A DNA stretch of 61,311 nt. It comes from an uncultured Treponema sp. (GTDB taxonomy: Bacteria > Spirochaetota > Spirochaetia > Treponematales > Treponemataceae). The notes under the pieces are model-generated. The model searched no databases. It was not told the DNA's origin and saw only the letters and a program-made list of their open reading frames with translations. This document shows positions 8,737 through 16,462 of this stretch, one piece after another (position 1 is the first letter of the stretch; each line of letters opens with the position of its first letter). The stretch is from the NCBI GenBank assembly GCA_946615905.1, contig CAMOIE010000018.1, positions 1-61,311 on the forward strand, given 5' to 3'. Position numbers and translations under genes: made by a program.

Positions 8737-9228
8737 TTACCTTATAAGCGGATAAATATCAGTCCAGTATATGCCCTTATCTTTATCAAAGTTATTTATA
8801 ACAACATAGGGATATTGAGAATCCGTTATCAATGCAACGCTCACATCACAACCTCGTTGTTTCATCAAGGCTTTTACTGATGATGCTAAATCATTATTTG
8901 GAGAGACATGTCTTATATGGTCAAAATCAATCACATATCCCATTGATTCAATCCATATAGGAACATATTTATCTATAATCGATTTTCCATATCCGTTATG
9001 GTAAGTGTATGTATCATAAAGCCAATAATGTAGCTTTCTTCCTAGTACCAAAGCCCAACCATCTTGCTCGTTATAAGATTCTGAAACTTCGTAGAACCAT
9101 TTCCCATTTAAGTTTATTCCACTATCCCAATACCAACCACCACTGGCTATTGGAGGTTCTTCAGCGATGATATTTGCAATATTGAAAATAACAAGCAAAG
9201 GCAAAATTATAAGCAATTTCTTTTTCAT
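8737..9228 (-). CDS. Small exported protein, unknown function
   Basis: 163 residues. The signal peptide is KKKLLIILPLLVIFNIANIIA. The mature region has a Trp/Gly/Tyr-rich N-terminal part (ASGGWYWDSGIN) and a C-terminal part with alternating strands (VSVALITDSQYPYVVINNFD). The family is not recognised. The ribosome site is AAGGAGA, just before the ATG at 9228. It heads the set of three minus-strand exported genes and is divergent from the XRE regulator; the 155-bp spacer contains a large palindrome that is a candidate operator. Confidence 0.6.
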   Translation of the reverse strand: MKKKLLIILPLLVIFNIANIIAEEPPIASGGWYWDSGINLNGKWFYEVSESYNEQDGWALVLGRKLHYWLYDTYTYHNGYGKSIIDKYVPIWIESMGYVIDFDHIRHVSPNNDLASSVKALMKQRGCDVSVALITDSQYPYVVINNFDKDKGIYWTDIYPLIR

Positions 9229-9293
9229 AAAAATCTCCTTGTTATACAGTGGAACATTCTCCCCCCATCTTCATCGTATTCCATCGCAAATCA

Positions 9294-9337
9294 ACTACAA
9301 TTTGCGTGTTAATTTTAACATGCACGGGAATTGTAGT
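9294..9337. promoter_or_regulatory. Nested palindrome in divergent intergenic region (candidate XRE operator)
   Basis: Outer arms ACTACAATT (9294-9302) and AATTGTAGT (9329-9337) are perfect complements. Inside them TGCGTGTTAA (9303-9312) and TTAACATGCA (9315-9324) match at 9 of 10 positions. A second inverted pair, TTTGCGTGT (9301-9309) and ACACGCAAA (9353-9361), overlaps it. The position between a divergent exported-protein gene and an XRE gene fits an autoregulatory operator. Confidence 0.55.
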
Positions 9338-9383
9338 CAATTTTATTATCTGACACGCAAAATGAAGTATTCTTAGTTCAAAT

Positions 9384-9710
9384 ATGGATTCAATTTTCAA
9401 GCAGACTTTGAGAGCTGAACTGGATTTTCAAGGAATAAAAGTAAAGGAACTCGCTTCGCACACAGGAATTTCCCCTCGAACGATTGAAGGCTACCTAAGT
9501 TCCCGCGCGTCAATTCCACCTGCCGATGTCGCCTTCAAAATCGCCCGCGCCCTCGGCGTGACGGTCGAATACCTCATCACCGGCGAAGAACGCGACCCCG
9601 GACTTCCGCTCAATATGCGTTGCTTTGAAGTTGTCACCAAGTTCATGGAACTCGACGAAGAGAAAAAATGTGCCGTAGAGAACGTCATTGACTTATTTTT
9701 GGAAGGGTAA
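9384..9710 (+). CDS. XRE-family (Cro/CI-type) transcriptional regulator
   Basis: 108 residues. A helix-turn-helix spans residues ~8-62: LRAELDFQGIKVKELASHTG, then ISPRTIEGYLSSRASIPPAD, then VAFKIARALGVTVEYLITG. This is the standard single-domain Cro/CI layout, with a short helical C-terminus for dimerisation. No Shine-Dalgarno sequence is visible; a TATTCT box at 9368-9373 lies 10 nt before the ATG, so the leader would be very short. Nested palindromes at 9294-9361 are likely binding sites. It may control the divergent exported genes or itself. The base composition switches here from AT-rich to more GC-rich. Confidence 0.85.
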   Translation: MDSIFKQTLRAELDFQGIKVKELASHTGISPRTIEGYLSSRASIPPADVAFKIARALGVTVEYLITGEERDPGLPLNMRCFEVVTKFMELDEEKKCAVENVIDLFLEG

Positions 9711-9790
9711 CGGGGAATTACTTTTGGTAGAATCCTTCTGCACTGATTGATGACCAAGTTTTGTACATATCTTTGTAGTAAAAAAAAATC

Positions 9791-9868
9791 GATTCGTCCA
9801 ATATATTTTGAACATTCGTCCAAAATACCCTACAATTTGGACGACTCTTGAGAAAATTGGACGAATGT
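9791..9868. repeat. Cluster of four ATTCGTCCAA boxes
   Basis: GATTCGTCCAA at 9791-9801 and ACATTCGTCCAA at 9812-9823 read forward; TTGGACGA at 9837-9844 and TTGGACGAATGT at 9857-9868 read reversed. The outer 12-mers are perfect complements. They end 2 nt before the start of the Fic fragment, so they may be operators of the once-intact gene or a rearrangement scar. Confidence 0.6.
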
Positions 9869-9870
9869 GT

Positions 9871-10110
9871 ATGAGGACTTTTAATTATTCTAAACTTGCA
9901 GAATGTAAATGGGATAACGAAGTCGTTACTCTTCTTGCAAAAATACACGAGCATAAAGGTCGGCAGGAACTTTTTATCAGGCAGAAGCCTGTCGAACTCG
10001 AACGGCTGATTGAAATCGCGAAAATACAAAGTACAGACGCTTCCAACAGAATCGCAGGAATTGTAACGACCGCCCAAATCAAAAACTTTATTCCATCTCC
10101 ATCTCGCTAA
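9871..10110 (+). pseudogene. Truncated Fic-family protein (N-terminal domain only)
   Basis: 79 residues starting at ATG 9871. The sequence MRTFNYSKLAECKWDNEVVT, then IHEHKGRQELFIRQKP and QSTDASNRIAGIVTT, is the N-terminal domain of Fic/DUF4172-type AMP-transferase proteins; these normally continue for about 250 more residues to the HPFxxGNGRxxR motif. Homology breaks after GIVTTAQIKN and a stop follows. The conserved Glu normally in NRIEG is Ala here. The reading frame ends over the tail of an unrelated minus-strand fragment, so this is a deletion or inversion scar and cannot encode Fic activity. Confidence 0.75.
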
Positions 10111-10417
10111 AATAGCAGTCGGAGAAAAAGTTTTTTGCACTTTTGGGCGAGTTGATTCCGATTTTGTGGCTGCAAATGTATGAGTCTTCGTAGTCGCCTT
10201 CCGCCCGCACTGACGCGGCTTTTTTTCCGTTGTAGTAGAAGTCGAAGGTTCGGCCGTGGCTTTCGATTTTGAAATTGACTTCCGCTCCGTATTCATAAGA
10301 GCCAAGCGTTTTTTTAGGCAGAGACCCGGCGGCAAAAAGCGAAATTTCCGCCAAGAAGACGAAAAAATCTGCGAACACGACAAGAATTCCGCAAAATGTC
10401 AAAAAAGTCACACACAA
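10088..10417 (-). pseudogene. C-terminal fragment, possibly of a glycoside hydrolase
   Basis: A minus-strand reading frame whose last ~75 residues (VNFKIESHGRTFDFYY, GDYEDSYICSHKIGIN, FFSDCYFSEME) look like the terminal beta-sandwich of GH43-type or similar sugar-binding proteins. The rest is not convincing as protein. It overlaps the broken end of the Fic gene by 23 nt and has no start region of its own. I read it as the tail of a gene lost in the same rearrangement. The family assignment is weak. Confidence 0.3.
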
Positions 10418-10429
10418 ATGTCAAAAATG

Positions 10430-11938
10430 TCACAAAAGATCAGCGGGCAAAAGCTCCTTCGCAAATTTGAGGATTTTCTCCGCGTCTCCCTTGCGCATTC
10501 CTTCTATATTAAGGGGCATTACCGGGTCGTGGAGGGATTTTCTGAGCAAGAGCCAGCCCTTCATCTCCTCGCTGTCAAACGAAACTCGCACCCCCTCATA
10601 CGATTCAGGAAGAGTAAGCCCCTTCTCCTCAGCACGATCTTTGAATTCTGCAAGCACGCAGTCGCCGTATGACTTAAAATCCTCGCATTTGATTTTGAAG
10701 CGGACTTCTATCTCCTCACCCTCGACTGCCTGCGGCAATTTTTCTATCAGGGAGGCGAGGCTTTTTCCCTCCACTTTTGCCTTTGCCAGAGCGATTACGA
10801 TTTTCACCGCCAAAAAAGCCCCGTCATCAAGGTAAAAATTGTCTTTCAAAGCACCGTGCCCGCTCGTCTCCATGGCCAGAGGAGAAAGAATTCCCTCTGC
10901 GTTGAGCCGCTTGCATTCATTGATTACGTTCTTGTAGCCGCGCTTGAACCTGTGGTGTCTGAGTCCCAGTTCTTTTTCCAGGAAATATGTAAGTCTGTCA
11001 GAAGTAACCGAGTCAGTTATAATCGTTCCGCCGGGATTTTCGGGCGCGAGTATTGCAGAAATCAAAGCGATTATAGCGTCACGGTTGATTTCGCTTCCGT
11101 CCGGGAAAACGGCCGACATTCTGTCAACGTCAGTGTCAAAAATCAAACCTAAGTCAGCCTTGTTGGCCAGAACCGCAGAGCGAATCGACTCCATGGCTTC
11201 CTTGTTCTCAGGATTGGGAATGTGGTTGGGGAATTTTCCGTCCGGCTCCAAAAATTGGCTACCTTTTGTGTCAGCTCCAAGCTCTTCCAAAAGGCCTGCA
11301 AAAAATCCGCCAGCGCCGTTTCCTGCGTCAACCACAATTTTAAGACCGGACAAGGGCTTTTCGGAATCAGATTTTACGCCGCCAAGAATTGTTTTTTTGA
11401 GGTGGGAAGAATAGAGTGAAATCAGGTCGATTTTTTTTACATCAGAAAAATCGGAAGAAACCTTTGCATTAGAAAAATCTTCGTCCGGCATCGCAGCCGT
11501 CATCTCAAGGATTTTTTTGATGTCGGAAGACTCAAGTCCACCGTTGCGGTCAAAAAATTTCAGCCCGTTGCGGTTAAAGGGCAAGTGGCTTGCCGTAATC
11601 ATAATCGCGCCGTCAAATTTCGTCTCGTCAAAGACCGTGGACATGAACATTGCGGGGGTCGTCGCCATTGAGCAGTCAAAAACGTTGACGCCCTCTTTTA
11701 AAAGCCCCGCAAAAACTCCATTCATTATCGCAGGCCCTGAAAGCCGAGAATCACATCCGACACCGATTTTAAGGCTGTCTGTCTTTTTTCCAGTTTTTTT
11801 TGAAAGCCAGCTGGCAAAAGTTGACGCGATGGCACAGCAGTTCTGCGGAGTCAGGTTTACGCTTTCCCCGGCAACTCCTTCAATCGCAACGCCCCGGATG
11901 TCGCTCCCGTTCTGTAGCTTTGAGATTTCTTCCTTCAT
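10430..11938 (-). CDS. Phosphomannomutase/phosphoglucomutase (alpha-D-phosphohexomutase)
   Basis: 502 residues from ATG 11938; an upstream ATG at 11959 lies inside the SIS gene and lacks a ribosome site. It interconverts hexose-1- and hexose-6-phosphates in the cytoplasm. Catalytic phosphoserine loop TASHLPFNRNGLKFF, metal loop DTDVDRMSAVFPDG, sugar loop ETSGHGALKDN and a C-terminal phosphate-binding domain are all present in order. It is the last gene of the iclR-TRAP operon, 10 bp after the SIS isomerase, suggesting that catabolism of the imported compound passes through a phosphorylated hexose or pentose. Hexose specificity (mannose, glucose or a pentose such as in DeoB-like reactions) cannot be read from sequence. 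Confidence 0.85.
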   Translation of the reverse strand: MKEEISKLQNGSDIRGVAIEGVAGESVNLTPQNCCAIASTFASWLSKKTGKKTDSLKIGVGCDSRLSGPAIMNGVFAGLLKEGVNVFDCSMATTPAMFMSTVFDETKFDGAIMITASHLPFNRNGLKFFDRNGGLESSDIKKILEMTAAMPDEDFSNAKVSSDFSDVKKIDLISLYSSHLKKTILGGVKSDSEKPLSGLKIVVDAGNGAGGFFAGLLEELGADTKGSQFLEPDGKFPNHIPNPENKEAMESIRSAVLANKADLGLIFDTDVDRMSAVFPDGSEINRDAIIALISAILAPENPGGTIITDSVTSDRLTYFLEKELGLRHHRFKRGYKNVINECKRLNAEGILSPLAMETSGHGALKDNFYLDDGAFLAVKIVIALAKAKVEGKSLASLIEKLPQAVEGEEIEVRFKIKCEDFKSYGDCVLAEFKDRAEEKGLTLPESYEGVRVSFDSEEMKGWLLLRKSLHDPVMPLNIEGMRKGDAEKILKFAKELLPADLL

Positions 11939-11948
11939 AGTCGCCGAC

Positions 11949-12557
11949 CTATTTCTCATTCTCGCGCAGGTGTCCCAAACTTCCGCCCGGATGCCATTTT
12001 ACGTACTGCTTTGGATCAAGGCCGTAGTCCATCTGGAGGTAAAGGCTCAGAATCTGGAGTATAAAGACCTCGGCGATTATCGACATTCTTGGGGCGCGGT
12101 TCAAGGGACCGCCCTCTTCTTTTACGCCAGCAAACAAAAAGGCCTCGCTTTCCTTCGCCAGCCAGGAATCCGCCTTTCCTGAGACACCTATGATTTTGCA
12201 GTCGTTATTTTTAATTGCGTTCACGGTCGCCTTCATTTCGGAAGTCTCGCCGGAATTTGAAATCATTATTACGACGTCGCCCGCAACAAGCTGTCCGCAA
12301 GACCCGTGGACGGCCTCAGTCCCGTGCAAAAAGTATGCCGGAGTTCCGGTTGACGAAATGACTGAAGCCGCGTAGCCTGCGATGTGGGCGGGCTTTCCGA
12401 TTCCTGAGATATGCAGGCGGTTTCCGGCTTTTTTCGCCCCGATTATGACCTTCGCTGCCTTTTCCACGCTGTCCAAATCAACGTTGGACAGAAAGCCGTT
12501 CGTCTCTTTCTTTGAAATTTCTATGAATTGTTTGATTGCATCAATTTCCTTGCTCAT
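11949..12557 (-). CDS. SIS-domain sugar-phosphate isomerase (KdsD-like, no CBS domains)
   Basis: 202 residues, a single SIS domain: SGIGKPAHIAGYAASVISST, TEAVHGSCGQLVAGDVVIMI, SNSGETSEM and the C-terminal KWHPGGSLG. These match arabinose-5-phosphate isomerase (KdsD/GutQ) and 6-phospho-3-hexuloisomerase families; the CBS pair usually found on KdsD is missing, pointing to a catabolic aldose-ketose isomerase rather than the KDO biosynthetic enzyme. Its start overlaps the kinase stop by 4 nt (ATGA), so the two are translationally coupled. It probably isomerises the kinase product. Confidence 0.85.
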   Translation of the reverse strand: MSKEIDAIKQFIEISKKETNGFLSNVDLDSVEKAAKVIIGAKKAGNRLHISGIGKPAHIAGYAASVISSTGTPAYFLHGTEAVHGSCGQLVAGDVVIMISNSGETSEMKATVNAIKNNDCKIIGVSGKADSWLAKESEAFLFAGVKEEGGPLNRAPRMSIIAEVFILQILSLYLQMDYGLDPKQYVKWHPGGSLGHLRENEK

Positions 12558-13543
12558 TTTAAAACCTCCGTGTCAGGAATTTTGAAATTATGTTCCCTGT
12601 TGAATTTCTCAACCTTCTCCAATGTCGGAAGCGACGGCATGGCTCCTTTTTCAGAGACAGTAAGCGTCGCCACGCAGTTTGAAAAGTCCAGCGCGTCCTG
12701 AACGCCCCAGCCGGCGCAAAGCCCCGTGCAGAACGACGAGACGAAAGAGTCACCGGCCGCAGTCGGATCAACAGCCTTTATCTCGCTGATTGTCGGGCTA
12801 AAGAAGACTTCATTTTCGCTCATCAAAACAGCCCCGGCCGTTCCCATCGTAATCAGGACATTTTTCACGCCCTTCTCAAAGAGTTTTTTTGCGGCTTCCT
12901 TGGCCTGATTCCTGTTGAAGTCAGCCCCGTCGTGGTCGATTTTTATTCCGGTCAGGTCGGCGGCCTCATGCTCGTTGGGCGAAATATAAGTTATGTTGGC
13001 CAAAAGCTCGTCCGGGAGAGGCGCGCTCGGAGCCGGATTGAGCATTACGGGAACGCCCGCGTCATGGGCATATTTTGCAACAAGGCAGTTTATCTCCATA
13101 GGAATCTCAAGCTGCAAAATCACCATGTCGTAGTCAGAAATCGAGTCCTTGAGGAAGGCGACATCCTGCGGCGTGATTTTCATGTTTGTTCCTGAAAGGA
13201 CGATAATCCTGTTCCTTGTATCCTGACCTGGCTTTTGCTCCAGAATAATCACTGAGCAGCCGGAAGGCTCTTTTTCGTCAAAGGCGACATGACTTACGTC
13301 AACGCCGTCTTCTTTAAGGACTTTTATCATCTCCTCGGCGTTTGAATCGCGCCCCAGCTTTCCGACCATCGTGACCTCAGCACCAAGCCGGGCGGCCTGC
13401 ACGGCCTGATTCGCTCCCTTTCCGCCCGGAGCCTTGCTGAAAGAATCGCCCAAAACAGTCTGTCCTTCCTTCGGAAAGACAGAGGTCGTGGCAATCTGAT
13501 CCATGACAAAACTTCCGACGACTAAAATCTTTGGCTTTCTCAT
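12554..13543 (-). CDS. PfkB-family sugar kinase (ribokinase-like)
   Basis: 329 residues. The N-terminal PfkB signature GGKGANQAVQAARLGA (around residue 38) and C-terminal DPTAAGDSFVSSF, with the catalytic Asp in AAGD, are intact. The sequence VGSFVMDQIATTSVFPKEGQT and the overall length (family about 300-310) fit ribokinase best. It phosphorylates a sugar in the cytoplasm using ATP. Lying between a lyase and an isomerase gene of the same operon, it more likely acts on the lyase or transport product than on ribose. The gap to the lyase gene is 14 bp. Confidence 0.85.
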   Translation of the reverse strand: MRKPKILVVGSFVMDQIATTSVFPKEGQTVLGDSFSKAPGGKGANQAVQAARLGAEVTMVGKLGRDSNAEEMIKVLKEDGVDVSHVAFDEKEPSGCSVIILEQKPGQDTRNRIIVLSGTNMKITPQDVAFLKDSISDYDMVILQLEIPMEINCLVAKYAHDAGVPVMLNPAPSAPLPDELLANITYISPNEHEAADLTGIKIDHDGADFNRNQAKEAAKKLFEKGVKNVLITMGTAGAVLMSENEVFFSPTISEIKAVDPTAAGDSFVSSFCTGLCAGWGVQDALDFSNCVATLTVSEKGAMPSLPTLEKVEKFNREHNFKIPDTEVLK

Positions 13544-13557
13544 ATATTCACCGCCTC

Positions 13558-14481
13558 TTATTCCGGCAGGCCTAGGCGCTTTCTCCAGGCAACTTCCATG
13601 CGGTGGAGGCTCTGCAGCTCAATCCGGCCGTTTTCGTTCAGAAGGGCAGGATCCTTGCTTCTTGTCACAAGCGTCATCGGAACGTCATACTCGTTCTGGT
13701 GCCATTTTGCGCTCACGGGGTAGCAGCGGGCTTCGATAACGCCGCACAAAGTCAAAAAGTCCATAAGCTCACGGGCAAGTTCAGGCTCTTTCTTGAAGTT
13801 GTTGTATAGCCATACGTACAAGTCGATGTGGCAGTTTGCCATTACTCCGTTGTAGCCGTCATAGCCGTCAATCAGAGAGTCGAGCAAAGTCGCCGTATTT
13901 GCGTTGAAAAGTGAAAGGTTGGTTCCCTCAACAAGCTTGATCCTTCGTTTTTGGATTTCACGGGCGCAGGAAACGTCCTTCAAGAAAACAAGCTTTCCTG
14001 TCTTAGCGCAGTCGGCAAGGAAATCATCCGTCAAAAGTCGGAGGTAGGGAGCCGGGCACTCATAAAGACCAAAAGTCACGTTCGGAAGCTGGCGGAACAC
14101 GTCGTCCGCGTTCTTTCTGAAGACATCCTCCCCCTCGTCCTTTTTGGCGAAGCGGTTTGAGACAAGGACAACGGCATCAACGCCTGTCTCGCTCATTTTT
14201 CCAAGTTCTTCAATCTGCTTTGAATGGTCGTCGGCCGTATGACCGGACGCGATTACCTTGATTCTTCCGGCGGCCTGCTCGACGACAGCCTTTGCAAGGT
14301 CAATTTTTTCCTGTTCTGACAGATAGAACATCTCGGAGCTTTGACAGACGGCGAAAATTCCCGATGAACCGCGCATAACATACCAGTCAACGAGTTTTTT
14401 GACCGCCTCATAGTCAATTTTATTGTCAGCCGTAAACGGAGTGATCATCGTAGGCCAACAGCCTTTGTAAATCTTAGACAT
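13558..14481 (-). CDS. DapA/NanA-family lyase (dihydrodipicolinate synthase superfamily)
   Basis: 307 residues, a full-length (beta/alpha)8 class I aldolase. The Schiff-base lysine is K168 (FLKDVS) and the catalytic tyrosine is Y140 (FGLYECPAPY). The N-terminal GCWPTMITPFTADNKIDYEA motif is standard, but the usual GTTGE carboxylate-binding stretch is replaced by AVCQSSEMFYL, so the substrate is not aspartate semialdehyde. Members with this variation split or condense 2-keto acids such as sialic acids or keto-deoxy sugar acids. Encoded directly after TRAP dctM and before a sugar kinase, it probably cleaves the imported acid into pyruvate and a sugar. Substrate unassigned. Confidence 0.8.
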   Translation of the reverse strand: MSKIYKGCWPTMITPFTADNKIDYEAVKKLVDWYVMRGSSGIFAVCQSSEMFYLSEQEKIDLAKAVVEQAAGRIKVIASGHTADDHSKQIEELGKMSETGVDAVVLVSNRFAKKDEGEDVFRKNADDVFRQLPNVTFGLYECPAPYLRLLTDDFLADCAKTGKLVFLKDVSCAREIQKRRIKLVEGTNLSLFNANTATLLDSLIDGYDGYNGVMANCHIDLYVWLYNNFKKEPELARELMDFLTLCGVIEARCYPVSAKWHQNEYDVPMTLVTRSKDPALLNENGRIELQSLHRMEVAWRKRLGLPE

Positions 14482-14504
14482 AAAAACCTCTTTTTTTTAG
14501 CAAG

Positions 14505-15794
14505 TTAAATCATTCCCACAAGCTTAGGCAGGAAGAGGACAATCTGGGGCACAAAAGTGATGACCGCAAGAACCACAAGAAGGAATACAATCGGAAGCAA
14601 AATCTCCTGCATGACCTTCTTTAGCGGAGTGTCTGAAATGTTCGCCGTGATGAACAAAAGCATTCCGAAAGGAGGTGTTGAAAGCCCAATCATCATGTTG
14701 AGGGTTACGACAAGGCCAAAATGCAGCAGGTCGATTCCCAAAGCGGCGGCGACTGGAATCAGAATCGGAACGAAAACCAGCTGAATCGTTGAAGTGTCCA
14801 TGAACATTCCGAGAATCAGGATGATTACGTTTGTCAGAACCAAAAATCCGGTCTTTCCAAGGTTCAAATCGATTATGAACTGGCCGAGGTTGTTGGCTAT
14901 CTGCTCGCGGGCAACGATATACGAAATTACTGAAGCCGCGCCAATCATAAGGCTGACGGAGCCTGTTCCGGCCACAGTTTCCTTGATGATTTCCCACAAG
15001 CCCTTCCATTTCAAAGCCTTGTAGCAGAGGAAGGAGACCACAATCGCATAGAGACCTGCAATTGCTCCGGCCTCGGTCGGTGTCATTACGCCGGTGTAGA
15101 TTCCTGCAAGCAAGATGACCGGAGTCAAAAGAGCCGGAATTGCACCGAGTGACTGGTGGACAAATTCAGCGAAGGGAATTTTTGCCGCACGAGGATAGTT
15201 TCGCGCATGTGCCATCAATGACACATAGACCATAAGGGCGGCAGCAACTAGCAGGGCCGGAATCATTCCGCCCAAAAAGAGGGCGCCGACCGAAGTTCCT
15301 GCGAACATGGCGTACATTACAAGAGGAATCGAAGGCGGGAAAATCGGGCCGATTGTGGCGGAAGCCGCAGTAATCGCGCAGGAAAATCCGTCGTCATAGC
15401 CTTCTTTTTTCATCGCGTCGATTTCCATTTTTCCAAGACCTGAGGCATCCGCGATTGCAGAGCCTGTCATTCCTGAAAAAACAAGTGAGGCGATTACGTT
15501 CACATGGCCTAGGGCACCACGACGGCCACCGGAAAGCGCATTTGCAAAAGAAAAGACCTTTTCAGTCACTTTGCCGGAATTCATTACGTTCGCGGTGAAA
15601 ATAAAGAGGGGAACTGCGATAATCACGTAGTTCGTGTAGTATGTGTTCATCACGAAGTCACAGACTGAATCAAGGGAAGTTCCTTTTATAAGGAAGTAAA
15701 AGGCCCCGGAAACCAACATTCCGATTGAAATCGGCATACGGAGTATAAAAATCAGTATAAATATGATAAGCGCGACAATTAAAGCCAAACTCAT
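14505..15794 (-). CDS. dctM: TRAP transporter large permease (DctM)
   Basis: 429 residues with 12 or so hydrophobic segments. It is the ion-transporting subunit of a tripartite ATP-independent periplasmic transporter, using a sodium gradient to import carboxylates or sugar acids in the inner membrane. Signature stretches include MTGSAIADASGLGKMEIDAM, GPIFPPSIPLVMYA and the GVMTPTEAGAIA loop. It overlaps the dctQ end by 4 nt (15791-15794). Confidence 0.92.
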   Translation of the reverse strand: MSLALIVALIIFILIFILRMPISIGMLVSGAFYFLIKGTSLDSVCDFVMNTYYTNYVIIAVPLFIFTANVMNSGKVTEKVFSFANALSGGRRGALGHVNVIASLVFSGMTGSAIADASGLGKMEIDAMKKEGYDDGFSCAITAASATIGPIFPPSIPLVMYAMFAGTSVGALFLGGMIPALLVAAALMVYVSLMAHARNYPRAAKIPFAEFVHQSLGAIPALLTPVILLAGIYTGVMTPTEAGAIAGLYAIVVSFLCYKALKWKGLWEIIKETVAGTGSVSLMIGAASVISYIVAREQIANNLGQFIIDLNLGKTGFLVLTNVIILILGMFMDTSTIQLVFVPILIPVAAALGIDLLHFGLVVTLNMMIGLSTPPFGMLLFITANISDTPLKKVMQEILLPIVFLLVVLAVITFVPQIVLFLPKLVGMI

Positions 15795-16315
15795 GCCTTT
15801 GCCTCCCCATTTGAAAGTGCGGAATCTGACGGACTAATCCCGCGAATCACTTTGATTTCCTCAATCACATCTGTAATCGTGTAGCCGACTATCGAAAACA
15901 AAAAATACACGAACGGACAGAATATCAGCGAAAGCGGAATCCTGAAAACAGCGGTCTTCTGGAAATTCATAAAGTGAACGTAATGATAGCTGGGCAGAAT
16001 CAAAATAACCAGCGCGACAATAATCAGAATATTTCCGGCAAGGCAGAGGGCAGCCCCGACCTTTGGCGGAACGGCATCATAAATCATCGTGAATGTCACA
16101 TGGGTACGCCTTCTCATCGCATAGCAGGCGCCCAAAATCACAGTCCAGGAGAAGCCCATGACGGTAATTTCGTAAGCCCATGTAAGCGGATAATTAAAAA
16201 CATACCTTGAAATTACCTCGGCGACAAAAACAATGAACATCATGGCGAAAGCGGCGCAGGGAATGTAAATCTCGGCAACATCCCGAAGTTTCAGCAGTAT
16301 TTCTTTAAATCTCAT
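15791..16315 (-). CDS. dctQ: TRAP transporter small permease (DctQ)
   Basis: 174 residues, four membrane helices, with the conserved FVAEVISRYVFNYPLTWAYE motif of DctQ in the first periplasmic turn. It bridges the binding protein and DctM. The start has GGGAG about 6 nt upstream. It is separated from dctP by 147 bp that contain an intercistronic hairpin, whereas it is fused by overlap to dctM. Confidence 0.9.
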   Translation of the reverse strand: MRFKEILLKLRDVAEIYIPCAAFAMMFIVFVAEVISRYVFNYPLTWAYEITVMGFSWTVILGACYAMRRRTHVTFTMIYDAVPPKVGAALCLAGNILIIVALVILILPSYHYVHFMNFQKTAVFRIPLSLIFCPFVYFLFSIVGYTITDVIEEIKVIRGISPSDSALSNGEAKA

Positions 16316-16349
16316 AAAAATCTCCCGGACAGATCGTTAACAAGAAAAG

Positions 16350-16381
16350 CGGCCACCTGAGAAAATAATCAGGCAAGGCCG
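16350..16381 (-). terminator. Intercistronic hairpin between dctP and dctQ
   Basis: CGGCC at 16350-16354 pairs with GGCCG at 16377-16381 and CCTGA at 16356-16360 pairs with TCAGG at 16369-16373 around an 8-nt loop. On the minus strand it is followed by CTTTTCTTGTT. It is probably a partial terminator or mRNA 3'-end stabiliser giving more binding protein than permease. Confidence 0.55.
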
Positions 16382-16462
16382 GGGAGCCGCCGAAAGATTC
16401 CAATACGGCCATCGTTCCGGCAAGCTCCTCCTTTTTTTTCTAATACGACTTTCAGCAGAAAA

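Noticed and set aside
9718..10383. 221-aa minus-strand ORF across the Fic scar
   Set aside because: Overlaps two better-supported fragments; no recognisable motif or ribosome site.
10392..10433. Short direct repeats AAATGTCAAAAA before the phosphohexomutase stop
   Set aside because: Two imperfect AT-rich copies over 40 bp; too little to call a functional repeat.
16312..16430. 35-residue frame between dctP and dctQ (MAVLESFGGSPALPDYF...)
   Set aside because: It overlaps the dctQ start, and its AGGAGG is 14 nt away from the ATG, too far; the intercistronic hairpin accounts for the sequence.
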